A DNA stretch of 64,000 nucleotides from Notamacropus eugenii. Lineage: Eukaryota > Chordata > Mammalia > Diprotodontia > Macropodidae. The translations under genes were made by a program, and so were the position numbers. The notes beneath the pieces were generated by a model. That model searched no databases and was not told the origin of the DNA. It worked only from the letters and a program-made list of their open reading frames with translations. Where the stretch lies: assembly GCF_028372415.1 (NCBI RefSeq), contig NC_092878.1:71298704-71362703 (forward strand). Reading direction: 5' to 3'. Of the stretch, positions 45,767-57,495 are shown one piece after another; within the stretch, counting starts at the first letter, position 1; each line of letters opens with the position of its first letter.

Positions 45767-46806
45767 ATGAGTAAGAAGCAAAGCAGAAAAGAAAAGGCCA
45801 CAGAGTCTTTCTATGGGGACAAGGAACAAAACACAAATATTAAGAGGTCAGCATTGAGATTGTACTCCCTTCAGAAACTTCAGAAGGGAATATGAACTTG
45901 TCTGAGGTGCAAAGAGCCTTCTTGGAAGAGCTCAGGAAGGATCTGAAAAGTCAAATTAGAAAAATAGAAGAAAAACTGACCAATGACTTTAAAAATATGA
46001 AAAAAAGAAATCACAGAAGAATTTAAAAGGACAATTGGAAAAATAGAAAAGGAAGTACAAAATCTAACTGGAGAAAATAACTCTTTAAAAGGAACAATTG
46101 GACAGATGGAAAAGGAGATGTAAAAGTTAACAGAAGAAAACAATTTGAGAAAAATTAGAATTGGGGAAAGTAGAAGTTACTGAATCTACGAGACATCAAG
46201 AATCAAACAGAATCTAAAGAATGAAAAGATAGAAGAAAATTTAAAATATCTAATCGTAAAAACAACTGATCTGGAAAATAGATCCAGGAGAGAAAATCTA
46301 AGTATTATTGGTCTACCAGAAAGCCATGATGAAAAAAGAGCCTGGACAACATCATCTGAGAAATCAAGAAGGAAAATTGCCCAGAAGTCCTAGATCCAGA
46401 GGGCAAAATAATCATTGAAAGAATCTACCATTCACCCCCTGAAAGGGACCTGAAATTAAAAACACCAAGGAATATCATTGCCCAATTCCAGAACTATTCA
46501 AGTGAATGAGAAAATACTGCAGGCAGCCAGAAAGAAACCATTCAGATACCAAGGAGCTGCAGTCAGGAACACACAGGAAATTGCAGCTTCTATTTTAAAG
46601 ATAGAAGGAATTGGAATATGATATTCCATAAGGCAAAAGATCTGGGACAACAACTGAGGATTAATTACCTAGCAAAGTTGAGCATAATATTTCAGGCAAG
46701 GAGATGGACATTCACTGAAATTAGGGATTTCCAAACCTTCCTGATGAAAAGGTCAGAACTCAATAGAAAATTCGATCTTCAAATGCAAGTCTCAAGAGAG
46801 GCATAA
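45767..46806 (+). pseudogene. L1-E ORF1 remnant
   Basis: The ATG begins 'MSKKQSRKEKATESFYGDKE', and the TAA is at 46804-46806. Length matches an uninterrupted ORF1 of about 346 codons. A coiled-coil region follows ('LRKDLKSQIRKIEEKLTNDF'). The C-terminal half has 'EKRAWTTSSEKSRRKI'-like frame-shifted text and then a clean end, 'MIFHKAKDLGQQLRINYLAK' to 'QMQVSREA' (46618-46806). Breaks include an early stop in the first quarter and several single-base indels. It served as the reference for placing the ends of the split ORF1 in L1-B. Confidence 0.85.
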
Positions 46807-47409
46807 AAAGGTAAATGAGGGAAAAAATAACTTGTTACTCAATATGGGCAAACAATTTACATCCCTAAAAGGGCAGATGATACTTCTTAATCTTGAGAAT
46901 TGTATACTTATTATGAAATATAAAAGGGATATACATGGATAGAGGGTGTGTGTGTATAAATTAAATGATATGATGATAACAAATGTCATTTAAGGGTGCA
47001 GATGCATTGTAATGGGAGATGTGAAAAGGAGGAGGCAGAAAAAAATAAATTACATCACGGAAAGAGGTACAAAAACATATGAAAGTAGAAGGAAAGAGGG
47101 GAGAGAGATGAGCATTGTTTGACAGGTGCTCTCACCTGATTGGATTCAAGGAGGGTACAACAAATTTAAGTAAGAATAGAAATACAACTAACTCTATAGG
47201 CAGTAGGAGGGGAAGGGGAAAGAAAAGGGAGGGGAAGCTAAAAAGGAGGAAAGAAGTAATAAGAGAAAAGGGGATTAAAAGGGAGGAGGGCTGAAAGAAG
47301 GGAGGGAAAACTGAGGGAGGCTGTGGTGAAAAATTAAAGTCCATTGTGGAGGGGAAGGGAGAATGGAGAACTAAAAGCATAAACAAGGGGAGAGTGGATA
47401 GAAGGAAAG

Positions 47410-48869
47410 ACACAGATAGTAATCATAACTGTGAATGTGAACAGGTTGAACTCTCCCATAAAAAGAAGATAGCAGAATGGATTAAAAACCATAATCCAAC
47501 AATATATTGTTTACAAGAAACATGTTTAAAACTGGGGCATACACACAGGGTAAAGGTAAAAGGTTGGAGCAGACTATTTTGTGCCTCAGCTGGTGTGAAA
47601 AAGCAGGGGTAGTAATCCTAATCTCGGACAAAGCAAAAGCAGAAAAAGATCTAATCAAAAGAGATAAGGAAGTAAATTATATCCTGCTAAAAGCCATCAT
47701 GAAGCAATTTCATTACTAAACATATATGCTCTAAGTGGTATAGCATCCAAATTCTTAGAGGATAACTTAAGGGAGTTACAGGAAGAAATAGATAGCAAAA
47801 GTACACTAATGAGGGACCTCAACCTCCTCCTTTTTGAACTTGATAAATCAAAATAAACAAGAAAGAAGTTAAGGAGGTGAATAGAACTCTGGATAAGGTA
47901 GATATATGATAGATCTCTGGAGAAAATTGAATGGGGATAGAAAGAAATATATGTTTTTCTCAGCAGTACACATATAAAAATTGACCATGTGCCAGGGCAT
48001 AAAAATCTCACAATCCAGTGCAAAAAGGGGGAGATAGTCAATGCACCATCTTCAGATCATAATTCATTAAAAATTATATGTAATCGAAGGTCATAGAAAT
48101 ATACACTCAAAAGTAATTGGAAACCAAACAAGCTAAACCTAAAGAATGGCTAGGTTAAACAACAAATTATAGAAACAATTAACAACTTCATTCAAGAGAA
48201 TGACAATAATGAGACAACCTACTAAATCATATGGGATATTGCAAAAGCAGTTCTTAGGGGAAGTTTTACATCTTTGAATGCCTTCAAGAATAAAATAGAG
48301 AAAAAGGAGATCACTGAATTGGGCATGCAGCTCAAAAAGTTAGAAAAAGCAAATTGAAAATCCCAAGTAAATACCAAATTATAAATACTGAAAACTAAAG
48401 GAAACATCAATAAAATTGAAATTAAGAAAACTGTTGTACTAATAAGTAAAAGTAAAAGTTGGTTTTATGGAAAAACCAATAAAATTGATAAACCTTTAGC
48501 CAATTTGATTAAAAAAAGAAAGAAGAAAACCAAATTAACAGTATCAAAAATGAAAAGCGTGAACAGACCTTCAATGAGGAAATGAAAACATTAATTAGAA
48601 ATTGCTTTGTCCAACTCTATGCCCATACATTTGACAATCTAAATGAGATGGGTGATTATTTTAAGAGATATAAATTGCCCAGATTAGCAGAAGAGGAATT
48701 TGAGTTCTTAAATAACCTCATCTCAGAAAAGGAAATTGAAGAAGACATCAATGAACTTCTTAGGAAAAAATATCCAGGGTCAGATGGTGAATTCTATCAA
48801 ACATTTAAAGAACAGTTAATTCCAATACTATATAAACTATTTGGGAAAATTGCTGAAGGAGTCCTATAA
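47410..48869 (+). pseudogene. L1-E ORF2 remnant: endonuclease and start of RT
   Basis: The endonuclease N-terminus is well preserved: 'IVIITVNVNRLNSPIKRR' near 47417, 'AEWIKNHNPTIYCLQETCLK' (with the N-x-N-G and Q-E-T metal-site region) and 'LGHTHRVKVKGWSRLFCASA'. The RT entry is the open frame 48582-48869: '[20 protein letters not shown]', '[20 protein letters not shown]', '[20 protein letters not shown]'. It ends where the catalytic palm would begin, so at most 40 percent of ORF2 remains. Confidence 0.85.
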
Positions 48870-48875
48870 AATTTG

Positions 48876-49030
48876 CTCTCTTGCTACACGCTCTCTCTTG
48901 ATAATCTCATCAGTTCCCATGGACTTAGTTATCATTTATATGTAGATGACTTAATATATGTTCAAGCCTTATCTCCCTCTTCAATCATAGTCCTAAATCT
49001 CCAACTTCCTGCTAACCATCATTACATACA
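48876..49030 (+). mobile_element. L2 ORF2 fragment (+) with YVDD-type RT box
   Basis: The translated frame at 48873-49103 contains 'LISSHGLSYHLYVDDLIYVQ' and 'ALSPSS', matching the L2 'SSHGF.YHLYADD.QIYI.SP' block. It abuts the broken end of L1-E. Confidence 0.75.
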
Positions 49031-49044
49031 TGCACTTGTGGCAT

Positions 49045-49050
49045 ATGTGC

Positions 49051-49086
<36 letters not shown>

Positions 49087-49186
49087 ATCTTATATATACA
49101 TAAAATACACACACATATATATGTATATATGTATGTGTGTATGTTTGCATGTATATATACATGTATATACATATATACATACATAT
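49045..49186. repeat. Compound TA/TG/CATA microsatellite
   Basis: Mixed AT, TG, ATAC and GTAT units. All overlapping frames on both strands here are its translation. Confidence 0.9.
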
Positions 49187-49824
49187 AAGGCATACCTGGG
49201 AGATTTTGAAGGTTTAGTTCCAGAAGACTGCAGTAAAGCAAATATGGTAATAAAAGAAGTCACAATTTTTTTTTCTGGTTTTCCCAGTGCATGTAAAAGG
49301 TATGTTTCTACTATGCTATAATCTATTAAGTGTACAATATTATTATGTCTAAATGTATATATCTTAATGTAAAAACACTTTATTGCTTAAAAATGATAAC
49401 CATCTTCTCAGTCTTCAGTGAGTCATACTCTTTTTGCTGGTGGAAGTTGGAGGGGCTATGGCAATTTTACAAAATAAAACAACAACGAAGTTTGCTGCAT
49501 AGATCAATTCATCCTTCCACTTGAATACTTAGGGCCTATTGTAAGGTTATTAATTAGCCTAATTTCAATATTATTCTATCTCAGGGAATAGGGAGATCCA
49601 AGGAAAGGAAAGAAATGGGAACCAGTGCATCTATATAATAGTGAGAATATACATATTTATTAAATTCACCATTATACATGGACACAGTTCAGGGTACTAC
49701 AAAAAATTTCAATAGTAACCTCTAAGATCATTAACCACAGATTGCCACAAAAGTTACAAATATTACAAAAATTACCAAAATGTGACACAATGTGAACATG
49801 TTTTTGGAAAAATAATGCCAATAG
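49187..49824 (+). mobile_element. Tigger (pogo)-type DNA transposon, left part
   Basis: Starts next to a TA with 'aggcatacctgggagatttt', 'gaaggtttagttccagaaga' and 'gcagtaaagcaaatatgg', the Tigger terminal region. It goes on through 'tgctggtggaagttggagg' and 'acaacgaagtttgctgcata' straight to 'cacttgaatacttagggcct' and 'gtaaggttattaattagcct'. The transposase gene is missing, so this is an internally deleted, non-autonomous copy. It resumes after HAL1-D. Confidence 0.9.
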
Positions 49825-52630
49825 TGGGAGGAATCAAGATGTTGGAGTAGAAGGGTAGACCTGCTCTAGCTCTACACCCACAGCCTGTAAAATGCCTGTA
49901 AAAAATGAGTTGAAACAAATTCTAGAGCAGCAGAAGCCACAAAATGACACACTGAAAGAGATTCCCAGCCCAAGACAGCCTAGAAGTCTCATAGGAAAGG
50001 TCTATCACACCAGGTCCAGGATGGAGCACAATCCAGCCATGGCTATGGACAGGACTGGAGCAGACTTGAAGGCACAGAATCACAGACAGCAGCTGTGGTT
50101 CTCAGATTTCTCAACTCACAAACACCAAAGACAACTTCAAAGGTCAATAAGAAAGCTCTTTTACCTGGGGGAGAAGGGAGCAGGGTCCAGCCCTAGGCTT
50201 GGGCCCCAGGGTTGTGTAAATAACTGAAGCAGCATGCCCTTTTTGGGCCCTCAGCCTAAAGACACTGGAGGAATCAAGTAACTCATCTGGATCTCAGCCC
50301 TGAGTGGCCAGTACTGGGGTGAGGAGGAGCACAGGCCTGATGGAGCCAGAGGTGGTTGTGGAGAAGGAATTCCTACTCACAGATCCTGGACAGAAAAGCT
50401 TGTGGTTGCTCCCAGACCACAGCACAGGACAGGAGAGGAGTACATTCCTCTCACTTGTTTGCACCACCTTGGAGGAACTAAGAACTTACACTTCCCCAGA
50501 AAATACCCTGCAGTTGACAAAGGACTCAAAAGTCAAGTAACTGGCTGGGAAAATGACAAAAATAGGGGAAAAAAATAAGACCACAGGAGATTACTTTCTT
50601 GGTCAACAGTTATTCTCCTCCATGCTTTTGGATGAAGAAGAACAAAATGTACCATCAGAAGAAGCCATAAAAATCAAAACTTCTATATCCAAAATAAATA
50701 TGGAATGGTCTCAGGAAGATTTTGAAAATCAAGTAAGAGAGGTGGAGGAGAAATTAGGAAGAGAAATGAGAGCAATGCAAGAATATCATGAAAAGAGAGT
50801 CAATAGCTTCCTAAAGAAGACCCCAAAAAATGCTGAAAAAAAACACCTTTAAAAATAGACTAACCCAAATGGCAAAAGAGGTCCAAAAAGCCAATGAGAA
50901 GAATGCTTTAAAAAGCAGAATTAATCAAATGGAAAAGGAAGTCCAAAAGTTCACTGAACAAAATAGCTATTTAAAAATTAGAGTGCAGCAGATAGATGGA
51001 AGCTAATGACTTTATGAGAAACCAAGAAATTACAAAACAAAACCAAAAGAATGAAAAAAAAGAAGGCAATGTAAAATGTCTCACTGGAAAAACAACTGAC
51101 CTGGAAAATATACCCAGGAGAGACAATTTAAAAATTATGGGGCTATCTGAAAGCCACAATGAAAAAATGAGCCTAGACATCATCTTTCATGAAATTATCA
51201 AGGAAAACTGCCCTGATATTCTAGAATCAGAGGATAAAATAAATACTGAAAGAATCTACCAATCATCTCCTGAAAGAGATGAGAAAAGTAAAACTCCTAA
51301 GAATATTGTAGCCAAATTCCAGAGTTCCAAGGTCAAAGGATGGCAAGTATGGCAAGCGGCTAGAAAGAAACAATTTGAGTAATGTGGAAATACAATCTGA
51401 ATAACACAAGTCTAGCAGCTTCTACATTAAGGGATTGAAGGGCTTGGAACAGGATATTCCAGAAGTCAAACGAACTAGGATTAAAACCAAGAATCACCTA
51501 CCCAGCAAAACTGAGTATAATACTTCAGGGAAAAAATGGTCCTTCAATGAAATAGAGGACTTTCAGCATTCTTGATGAAAAGACTAGAGCTGAATAGAAA
51601 ATTTGACTTTCAAGCACAAGAATCAAGAGAAGCATGAAAGAACTATCAGGAAAGAGAAATCACAAAGGTCTTACTAAAGTTGAACTGTTTATATTCCTAC
51701 GTGGAAAGATAATCTTTGTGACTCTTGAGACTTTTGTCAGTATTTGTGTAGCTGGAGGGCTTATATATGTATAGACAGAGGGAACAGGGTGCATTGAATA
51801 GGAAAGGATGATATCAACAAAAATAAAATTAAGGGGTGAGAGGAGAATATATTGGGAGGAGAAAGGGAGAAATGGTGTGGGACAAACTATCTCTCAGAAA
51901 AGAGGCAAGAAAAAACTTTTTAAATGGAGGGGAAAAAGGGAGAGGTGAGAGGGAAAAAGTGAAGCTTACTCTCATCACATTTGGCTTAAGGAGAGAATAG
52001 CATGCACACTCAATTTGATATGAAAATCTGTCTTACACTACAGGAAAGTAAGGGAGAAGGGGATAAGTGGAGATATGGGGGATGATAGAAGGGAGGGCAA
52101 ATGTTATGAGGAAGTAATTAGAAGTAAATACTTTTGGGGAGGGACAAGGTCAAAAGAGAGAATAGAGTAAGTGGGGGGCAGGGTAGAATGGAGGGAAATA
52201 TAGTCTTTCACAACGTGACTATTAAGGAAGTCTTTTGCATAACTACACATGTATAGCCTATATTGAATTGCTTGCCTTCTCAGTGGGGATGTGTGGAGAT
52301 GGAGGAAGGGAGAGAAGTTGGAACTCAAAATTTTAGGAATGAACTAATTGTTCAATTGTTGAGAATTGTTTTTGCATGCAACTGGGAAATAAGAAATACA
52401 GGTAATGGGGTATAGAAATCTTACTCTACAAGAAAAGAGAGAAGATGGGGATAAGGGAAGGGAGGGTAGATTGGGGGAAGGGGTAATCAGAATTCATGGT
52501 GCATTGCATTGGTAGGAGGGGAGAGATGGGGAGAAAATGTGAATCTCAAAATCTTGTGGAAGTGAATGTTGAAAACTAAAAATAAATAAATTAATTTTTA
52601 AAAAAAATTTTAAAAAATCATAAAAAAAGA
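49825..52630 (+). mobile_element. HAL1-D (+): ORF1-only L1, inserted in Tigger
   Basis: A 2.8-kb element with 5' end 'gaatcaagatgttggagtag', 5' UTR, ORF1 (50553-51637), spacer, L1-type 3' UTR ('acatgtatagcctatattga', 'ggagagaagttggaactcaa') and an A-rich end (about 52575-52630). A perfect 18-bp target duplication 'gaaaaataatgccaatag' lies at 49807-49824 and 52631-52648. It is the cleanest HAL1 insertion in the window. Confidence 0.92.
50553..51637 (+). pseudogene. HAL1-D ORF1 remnant
   Basis: The best-preserved HAL1 ORF1. From the ATG at 50553 it is open for 99 codons: 'MTKIGEKNKTTGDYFLGQQL', then 'EWSQEDFENQVREVEEKLGR'. The second half is open from 50996 for 128 codons: 'MEANDFMRNQEITKQNQKNE', 'DLENIPRRDNLKIMGLSESH', 'IIFHEIIKENCPDILESEDK', 'KNIVAKFQSSKVK'. 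The coiled-coil part between them is shifted by an A-run. The C-terminal domain, the single-strand RNA-binding and chaperone part of ORF1p, is otherwise continuous. The TGA is at 51635-51637. About three breaks in all. Confidence 0.88.
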
Positions 52631-52760
52631 GAAAAATAATGCCAATAGATTTGTTTGACACAAGGCTGACACAAACATTCGATTTATTAAAAAAACCAAA
52701 CTCACACACATAATCAACAAATTGCAATAAAGTAAAATGCAACAAAATAAGATAGGTCTG
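52631..52760 (+). mobile_element. Tigger-type DNA transposon, right part
   Basis: 'gatttgtttgacacaaggct', 'cacaaacattcgatttatta' and 'aattgcaataaagtaaaatg' run to the inverted terminus 'aagataggtctg', followed by TA. It completes the copy started at 49187. Confidence 0.88.
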
Positions 52761-53050
52761 TATTTGTGTACACATACACATATATGTGAATGATTCTTTG
52801 GGGTGACTATTCTATATCATATCCCTCACTGACAAACATGATTTCCCTCTACACTGTAGGAGCTCATCCACTGGGAATTTTTTTCCCAAGGAATTAAAAG
52901 ATTATTCAATCAATTGATCAGTCAGTAAATAAACATTTATAACTTGTCTACTATGTGCCAGCCACTGTGCTAAGCTCTGGGGATACAAAAAAGAGGCAAA
53001 AGACAGTCCTTCCCTCAAATAGCTTACAATCTAATGGGGAGACAACACGG

Positions 53051-53052
<2 letters not shown>

Positions 53053-53103
<51 letters not shown>

Positions 53104-53111
53104 TGTGTGTG
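53053..53111. repeat. (TG)n microsatellite in L2
   Basis: Almost pure TG, with single GA and CT-type interruptions at the end. Confidence 0.97.
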
Positions 53112-53999
53112 AATCTACATACAGAATAAATAGGAAATAGTTAAGAGAAGAAAAGTACTACAATCAAACGGTATTGGGAAAGTTTTCCTGTATAAGGTGG
53201 GATGTTATACTGGAATTTGTAGTCTATTGTACAGATAATGGAGAGCAACAGAAGCTTTTTGAGAAGGGAACATCTGATTTGTGCCTTAGAATATCAGTTT
53301 GGCAGCTGTGTGGAGGTTATATTGGGGAGGAGAGAAATTGGTTGCAGGGAGACCAATGAAGAAGTTATTACTACAGTCCAAGTGAGTGGCAGTGAGAGTT
53401 TAAGCTCAGATGATTGTGTTATAAATAGAGAAAAGACAATGGAAAGTGAGATGCATTAAATCTAACCAAAGAGATCTTTTAATTGATTGTGTATGAAAAG
53501 TGAGGGAACGAGTGTGAGCAATCAAACATGACTACTATTGTGCATACCTAGGTGACTAGAAGACCATTGATGCCTTCAAAATAAACAGGAAAGGGAGGAG
53601 CAACAATGGATTTAGGTGGGAAAATGTTGAGATCAGTTTGGATGTATTAAGTTTAAGATGCCTATGGGACTTGTAGGTGAAGATGGTTAGCATGCAGGTG
53701 AAGATTCACGACTGGGGTTTAGGAGGTAGATAAACCTTGAATATGTATATTTGTGAGTTTTCTACATAAAGATGAATGATACTTAAAACTATGTGATTTG
53801 ATGAGATTAGCAAGACTGTGTATAGCAGTAGAGCAAAGGGCTTAGGACAAAGCAAAGTGAGGAGGGCATGAACCTTCAAAGGACTGGTCAGACAGGTGCA
53901 AATGCTAATGAGAAAACAAACTGGGCAGGAACCAAGGAAAAAAATGAATTGAGCAACAATAAAATTATTCATGATCTTGAAGCAAGGAGTTAAAGTAAA

Positions 54000-54262
54000 A
54001 TGTGGTATTTGCTGTTCAGTCATGTCCGACTCTTCATGACTCAAATTGGGGTTTGGTTTGTTTTGGTAATGATACTGAAGTGGTTTACCATTTCCTTCTC
54101 CCACACATTATATAGATGAGAAAACTGAGGCAAAGAGAGTTAAGTGACTTGGCCAAGGTCACACAACTAATAGATGTCTGAGGTTGAATTTGAACTCAAG
54201 AAGGTAAATCTTCCTGACTTTGAGCCCAGTACTCTATCCACTGTGCCATCTAACTGCCTGGA
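54000..54262 (-). mobile_element. tRNA-derived SINE (-) inside L2
   Basis: 'ctgttcagtcatgtccgact' starts the reversed tail. The core 'agtgacttggccaaggtcac' and the head 'gagcccagtactctatccac', 'tgtgccatctaactgcc' follow. It is well preserved. Confidence 0.92.
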
Positions 54263-54690
54263 GTGGTGATGGTGGACTTTAAAATGTAAGTGAATGAGAA
54301 ACTGAGTGAGAGAAAAGAAAGTTTAAGCAACATGTATAGACATCTTTTGGGGGAATTTGTGAAGATGAAATGTATAGATTAATAATTTGTAAGGTCAAGT
54401 AAAAGGTTTTGTTTGGTGGGTTTTTTTGTTTGGTTTGTTTTGGTTTTTAGGATCAGCAATCTAGTCAGGTATGTAGGAATTCAAAGTAGAAACTAACAAA
54501 GAGGGAAAGGTTGAAAATTGTGGAGAGAAAGAAGAAAGGGATGATTAAAGGGGTAAGCTACTAGAGGAGTCAGGAAGGAGTGGAATCAAAGGTACCAGGA
54601 GAGGAGCTGGTTTCAGCAAAGAGAAAAGTAACATTATCCCTTGAGAGAGATCCAAAGGAAGAAAAACTGGATTATGACATTGACATGGTT

Positions 54691-55811
54691 TCAGTTTTGA
54701 CTACTTCTTAATTGATTGATACTAAGTGGGCATAATGATGACTATACACATACGTATATATTTTCATAATACAGAATTGCAATTAACTTAATTGTCTTCA
54801 CATACGTTATATGAATGGTGACTAGAATTTTGCCTTGTATTTTCAATTGAAGCTATCAGCAATCTTTGTCTTCACTTCAAATTTCAGGGCTATGCCAATG
54901 TGTTATTGAGCAGATTCTTTCTTCTTTCACAGGAGTGTCTTTCTTTCAACTTCAGAAGAAAATACTTTTATTCCATTGGCAAAGAAGACTGTGATATTTC
55001 AACATGAAAAAAGCTCTGTATAAACACAGAGGACCAAATTCTCAGCCTGGCATATGTCTGTGGAAGATCTTGAATTCATATATGATAGAGATCTTCACTG
55101 TCATTATTACCATAAAAACCCAGACATACAATTTCCTGCTATTGTAGAATAAGGTGGAAATGAAAACCTATTCACATTCCATTCTGCCCATTATTCTATT
55201 TAGGATTTGGCTATATTGTTCTGGGCTAGACCTGTCTCAAGTCAGTCTGGTAGTTCAGGCTTAGGATTAGAAAAAATGGGACATTCATAGACCTTAACAT
55301 TTTATGAAAAGGAAGTTTACTTAACACTAGCATGGAAAGAATGAATCAAAGCTATGGCTTTGGTAAGGGGATATAGGTAATACACAACAAGTTTTACCTT
55401 TGTCCCATGATTAAAAGAAAGGTACCTTCTGATAATTTGAATCCTTGACAGAAACAAATAAAAAAAATCTAGTTTTAATTCTTGAGTCCAGAGGAAAAAA
55501 TAAATTGGTATACTGGTTTGAAATTCAATCATTTTTGGAAAATTTACTTTAGTTTCAGATTTAGATGCCCCTATGGCAACTGTCAAGTATATTTCAAGAC
55601 TTAGGAGGCTTTAGTACCTGGACCCTATAACCAGTGACTAACATGCCCTATCCTTGGAACATGCTTTCATTGAGATGCTACCTGAGATTAGGTATACTGA
55701 TAATCCCAAATAGACCTTATAAATATTTCCAAATCTGATGCAGTGATTGAGGCAATTTTCAGTATTATTATAACCACCAACAAAAGAAGAAACAAGATAA
55801 ATATATCATGC
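54691..55811. other. Unclassified unique sequence
   Basis: About 1.1 kb with no repeat or gene recognised. The 89-residue minus-strand frame at 55317-55586 has no family signature. Confidence 0.4.
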
Positions 55812-56070
55812 TATGAACTACTACCTTGTCCAGTCATTTATGACTCTTCCTGACTCCATTTGGGATTTTGTTGGCAAAGATGATAGAGTTGTTAGCCATT
55901 TCCTTCTTCACTTCATTTTACAGATGAGGAAACTGAGGTAAATAGCATTAAGTGGCTTGCCCACAATCATACAACTAGCAAGTATCTAAGGTCAGATTTG
56001 AACTCAGGAAGATCAGTCATCCTAATTCCAAACAAAGTACTCCATCCACTGTACCACCTAGCTGCCCAGA
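55812..56070 (-). mobile_element. tRNA-derived SINE (-)
   Basis: 'ttgggattttgttggcaaag' is the reversed tail. Then come 'acagatgaggaaactgaggt' and the head 'ccatccactgtaccacctag'. Confidence 0.92.
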
Positions 56071-56384
56071 TTACTAATCACCTCTGTGGATTGCTTTATT
56101 CTTGTTAAAGATTAAGCTGTTTCCATGGGTTTCTCTGGGGAAAACAATAACTCATGGAAAATGTGGGAAACTCTGTCTAGCAAATAGGTGGAATTGAACA
56201 GAATGTGACTAACAATGCAGAGCCTAATCAACCTAATTTTGCCAACCTAACAGTTTACTTTTCATTAATACTCAACAACTCACTTGTTTAGCCATCTTAG
56301 TTTATAGATTTTAAATTGTATTTAGAAGTCAGCTTTGTCTATTAAATTGTAGGCAAATTTTGATTCATCAACTTAATTATATTT

Positions 56385-56960
56385 AAATAGGTATCAAACA
56401 TCTACCCAGCATGTGCAAAGCATTGTAGTGGGCAGATAGAAATTTTAGCTAAAGAGAATACCTGGTCCAATGGAATTTACAATCTAGTAAGGAATATGTA
56501 GTATAAACAAATAATTATTTTACAAAAATAGTTGTTAATTATGTTGGAATGGTGCTAGCTAAGTGTTATGTGAGATCTGAGGTATTGGTAGTGGTGGATC
56601 ATTTTAAAATGGGGGAATCAGGAAAGACTTCATTGTTGGATGATGCAGCATTTGAGTTGAACATTTAAAGATGGGTAGTAATTCATTCAGCACAGGAGAA
56701 GATGAGGCAGTGAGGACAATGTCAGAAAAAGAATAAAAAGGGGGTATATGCAGAGGACAGTAGGTAGTCCAGCTTTCTTGGGGCTATCAGTATGTGTTAT
56801 AGACTACTTTGGAATAAGACTAGGAAGGTAAGATGATGCTAGATTGTGGAAAACCTTAAATGTCAGACTAAAGAGTCTGCAATTTATTCAGTTAGCTGTA
56901 GGGAGTCTTTGAAGGGTTTTGAACAGAAGAGTGACAGATTTTTGGCCAAAACGATGACAA
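56385..56960 (-). mobile_element. L2 3' half (-)
   Basis: 'atctacccagcatgtgcaaa', 'atggaatttacaatctagta', 'gcatttgagttgaacattta', 'ttgaagggttttgaacagaa' are in L2 reverse order. Confidence 0.7.
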
Positions 56961-57264
56961 CATAGCTTGTCTTTCTGCCACTGTCTCTCTTTATTATTGA
57001 CTCTCTGTCTTTCTCTCTTCCCTTTTCCCTCCGTCTGTTGTTCTGCCTCTTACAAAGAGCTATTGTGTCTGTGATTTCTACCACAATGGGACTTTGCTAA
57101 ATTGACATATATTATGTCCAGGTGGGGTGAAAATTCTGAGGATTTCCCTGAAAGCTAAAACTCTTTGCTATGTCTTCATCAGTATCAAAGCAGACAGCAA
57201 CTATATGCTGGGATGGCCTTAAATGCTTAACCTCTTGGAGTACTTTTATGCAAGCACATCGAAA
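56961..57264. other. Unclassified sequence
   Basis: A C/T-rich patch (56985-57040), nothing else. Confidence 0.35.
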
Positions 57265-57495
57265 ATGTTAATAACAGATCACATTTCTGTAGGCTTTTAT
57301 GATCTACAAAGTGCTTTCCTGACAACAACTCTGCAGTATAGGTAATGAAAGGATTGTTTTCTCCATTTTGCATGTGAGGAAATTGATGCTCAGGGAAATG
57401 AAGTAATTTGTCCCACGTCACACAGCTAGTTAGTGTCAGAGCTAGGATTTACATCCAAGTCTTCTTACTCTAGGATTAGAACTTCTCTGGTGGTA
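57265..57495 (-). mobile_element. MIR (-), near full length
   Basis: 'gtgaggaaattgatgctcag', 'gtcacacagctagttagtgt' and 'cagagctaggatttacatcc' are the reversed MIR core and head. Confidence 0.85.

Larger units (their letters stand above)
45147..48872 (+). mobile_element. L1-E (+): same family as L1-B, missing its 3' half
   Basis: Begins inside the 5' UTR ('ttgttgaccttgatgagccc', aligning to about 22264 in L1-B). It contains ORF1, the purine-rich spacer (46807-47410) and ORF2 up to 'gctgaaggagtcctataaaa', then abruptly becomes L2-like at about 48873. No poly(A) tail or 3' UTR is present. Confidence 0.9.
52917..54690 (-). mobile_element. Long L2 (-), split by a SINE
   Basis: Starts with the reversed L2 end ('ctactatgtgccagccactg', 'tgctaagctctggggataca') and passes a TG microsatellite. 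It then continues through ORF2: 'ggcagctgtgtggaggttat', 'gtttaagatgcctatgggac'. The RT remnant in the frame 53706-54104 (-) reads 'SSNHIVLSIIHLYVENSQIY', the L2 YADD region with decayed Asp residues. Past the SINE (54000-54262) the part at 54420-54690 is weaker. Confidence 0.75.

Noticed and set aside
48993-49321. Cys/Val- and Tyr/Ile-rich frames on both strands
   Set aside because: Translations of the TG/TA microsatellite.
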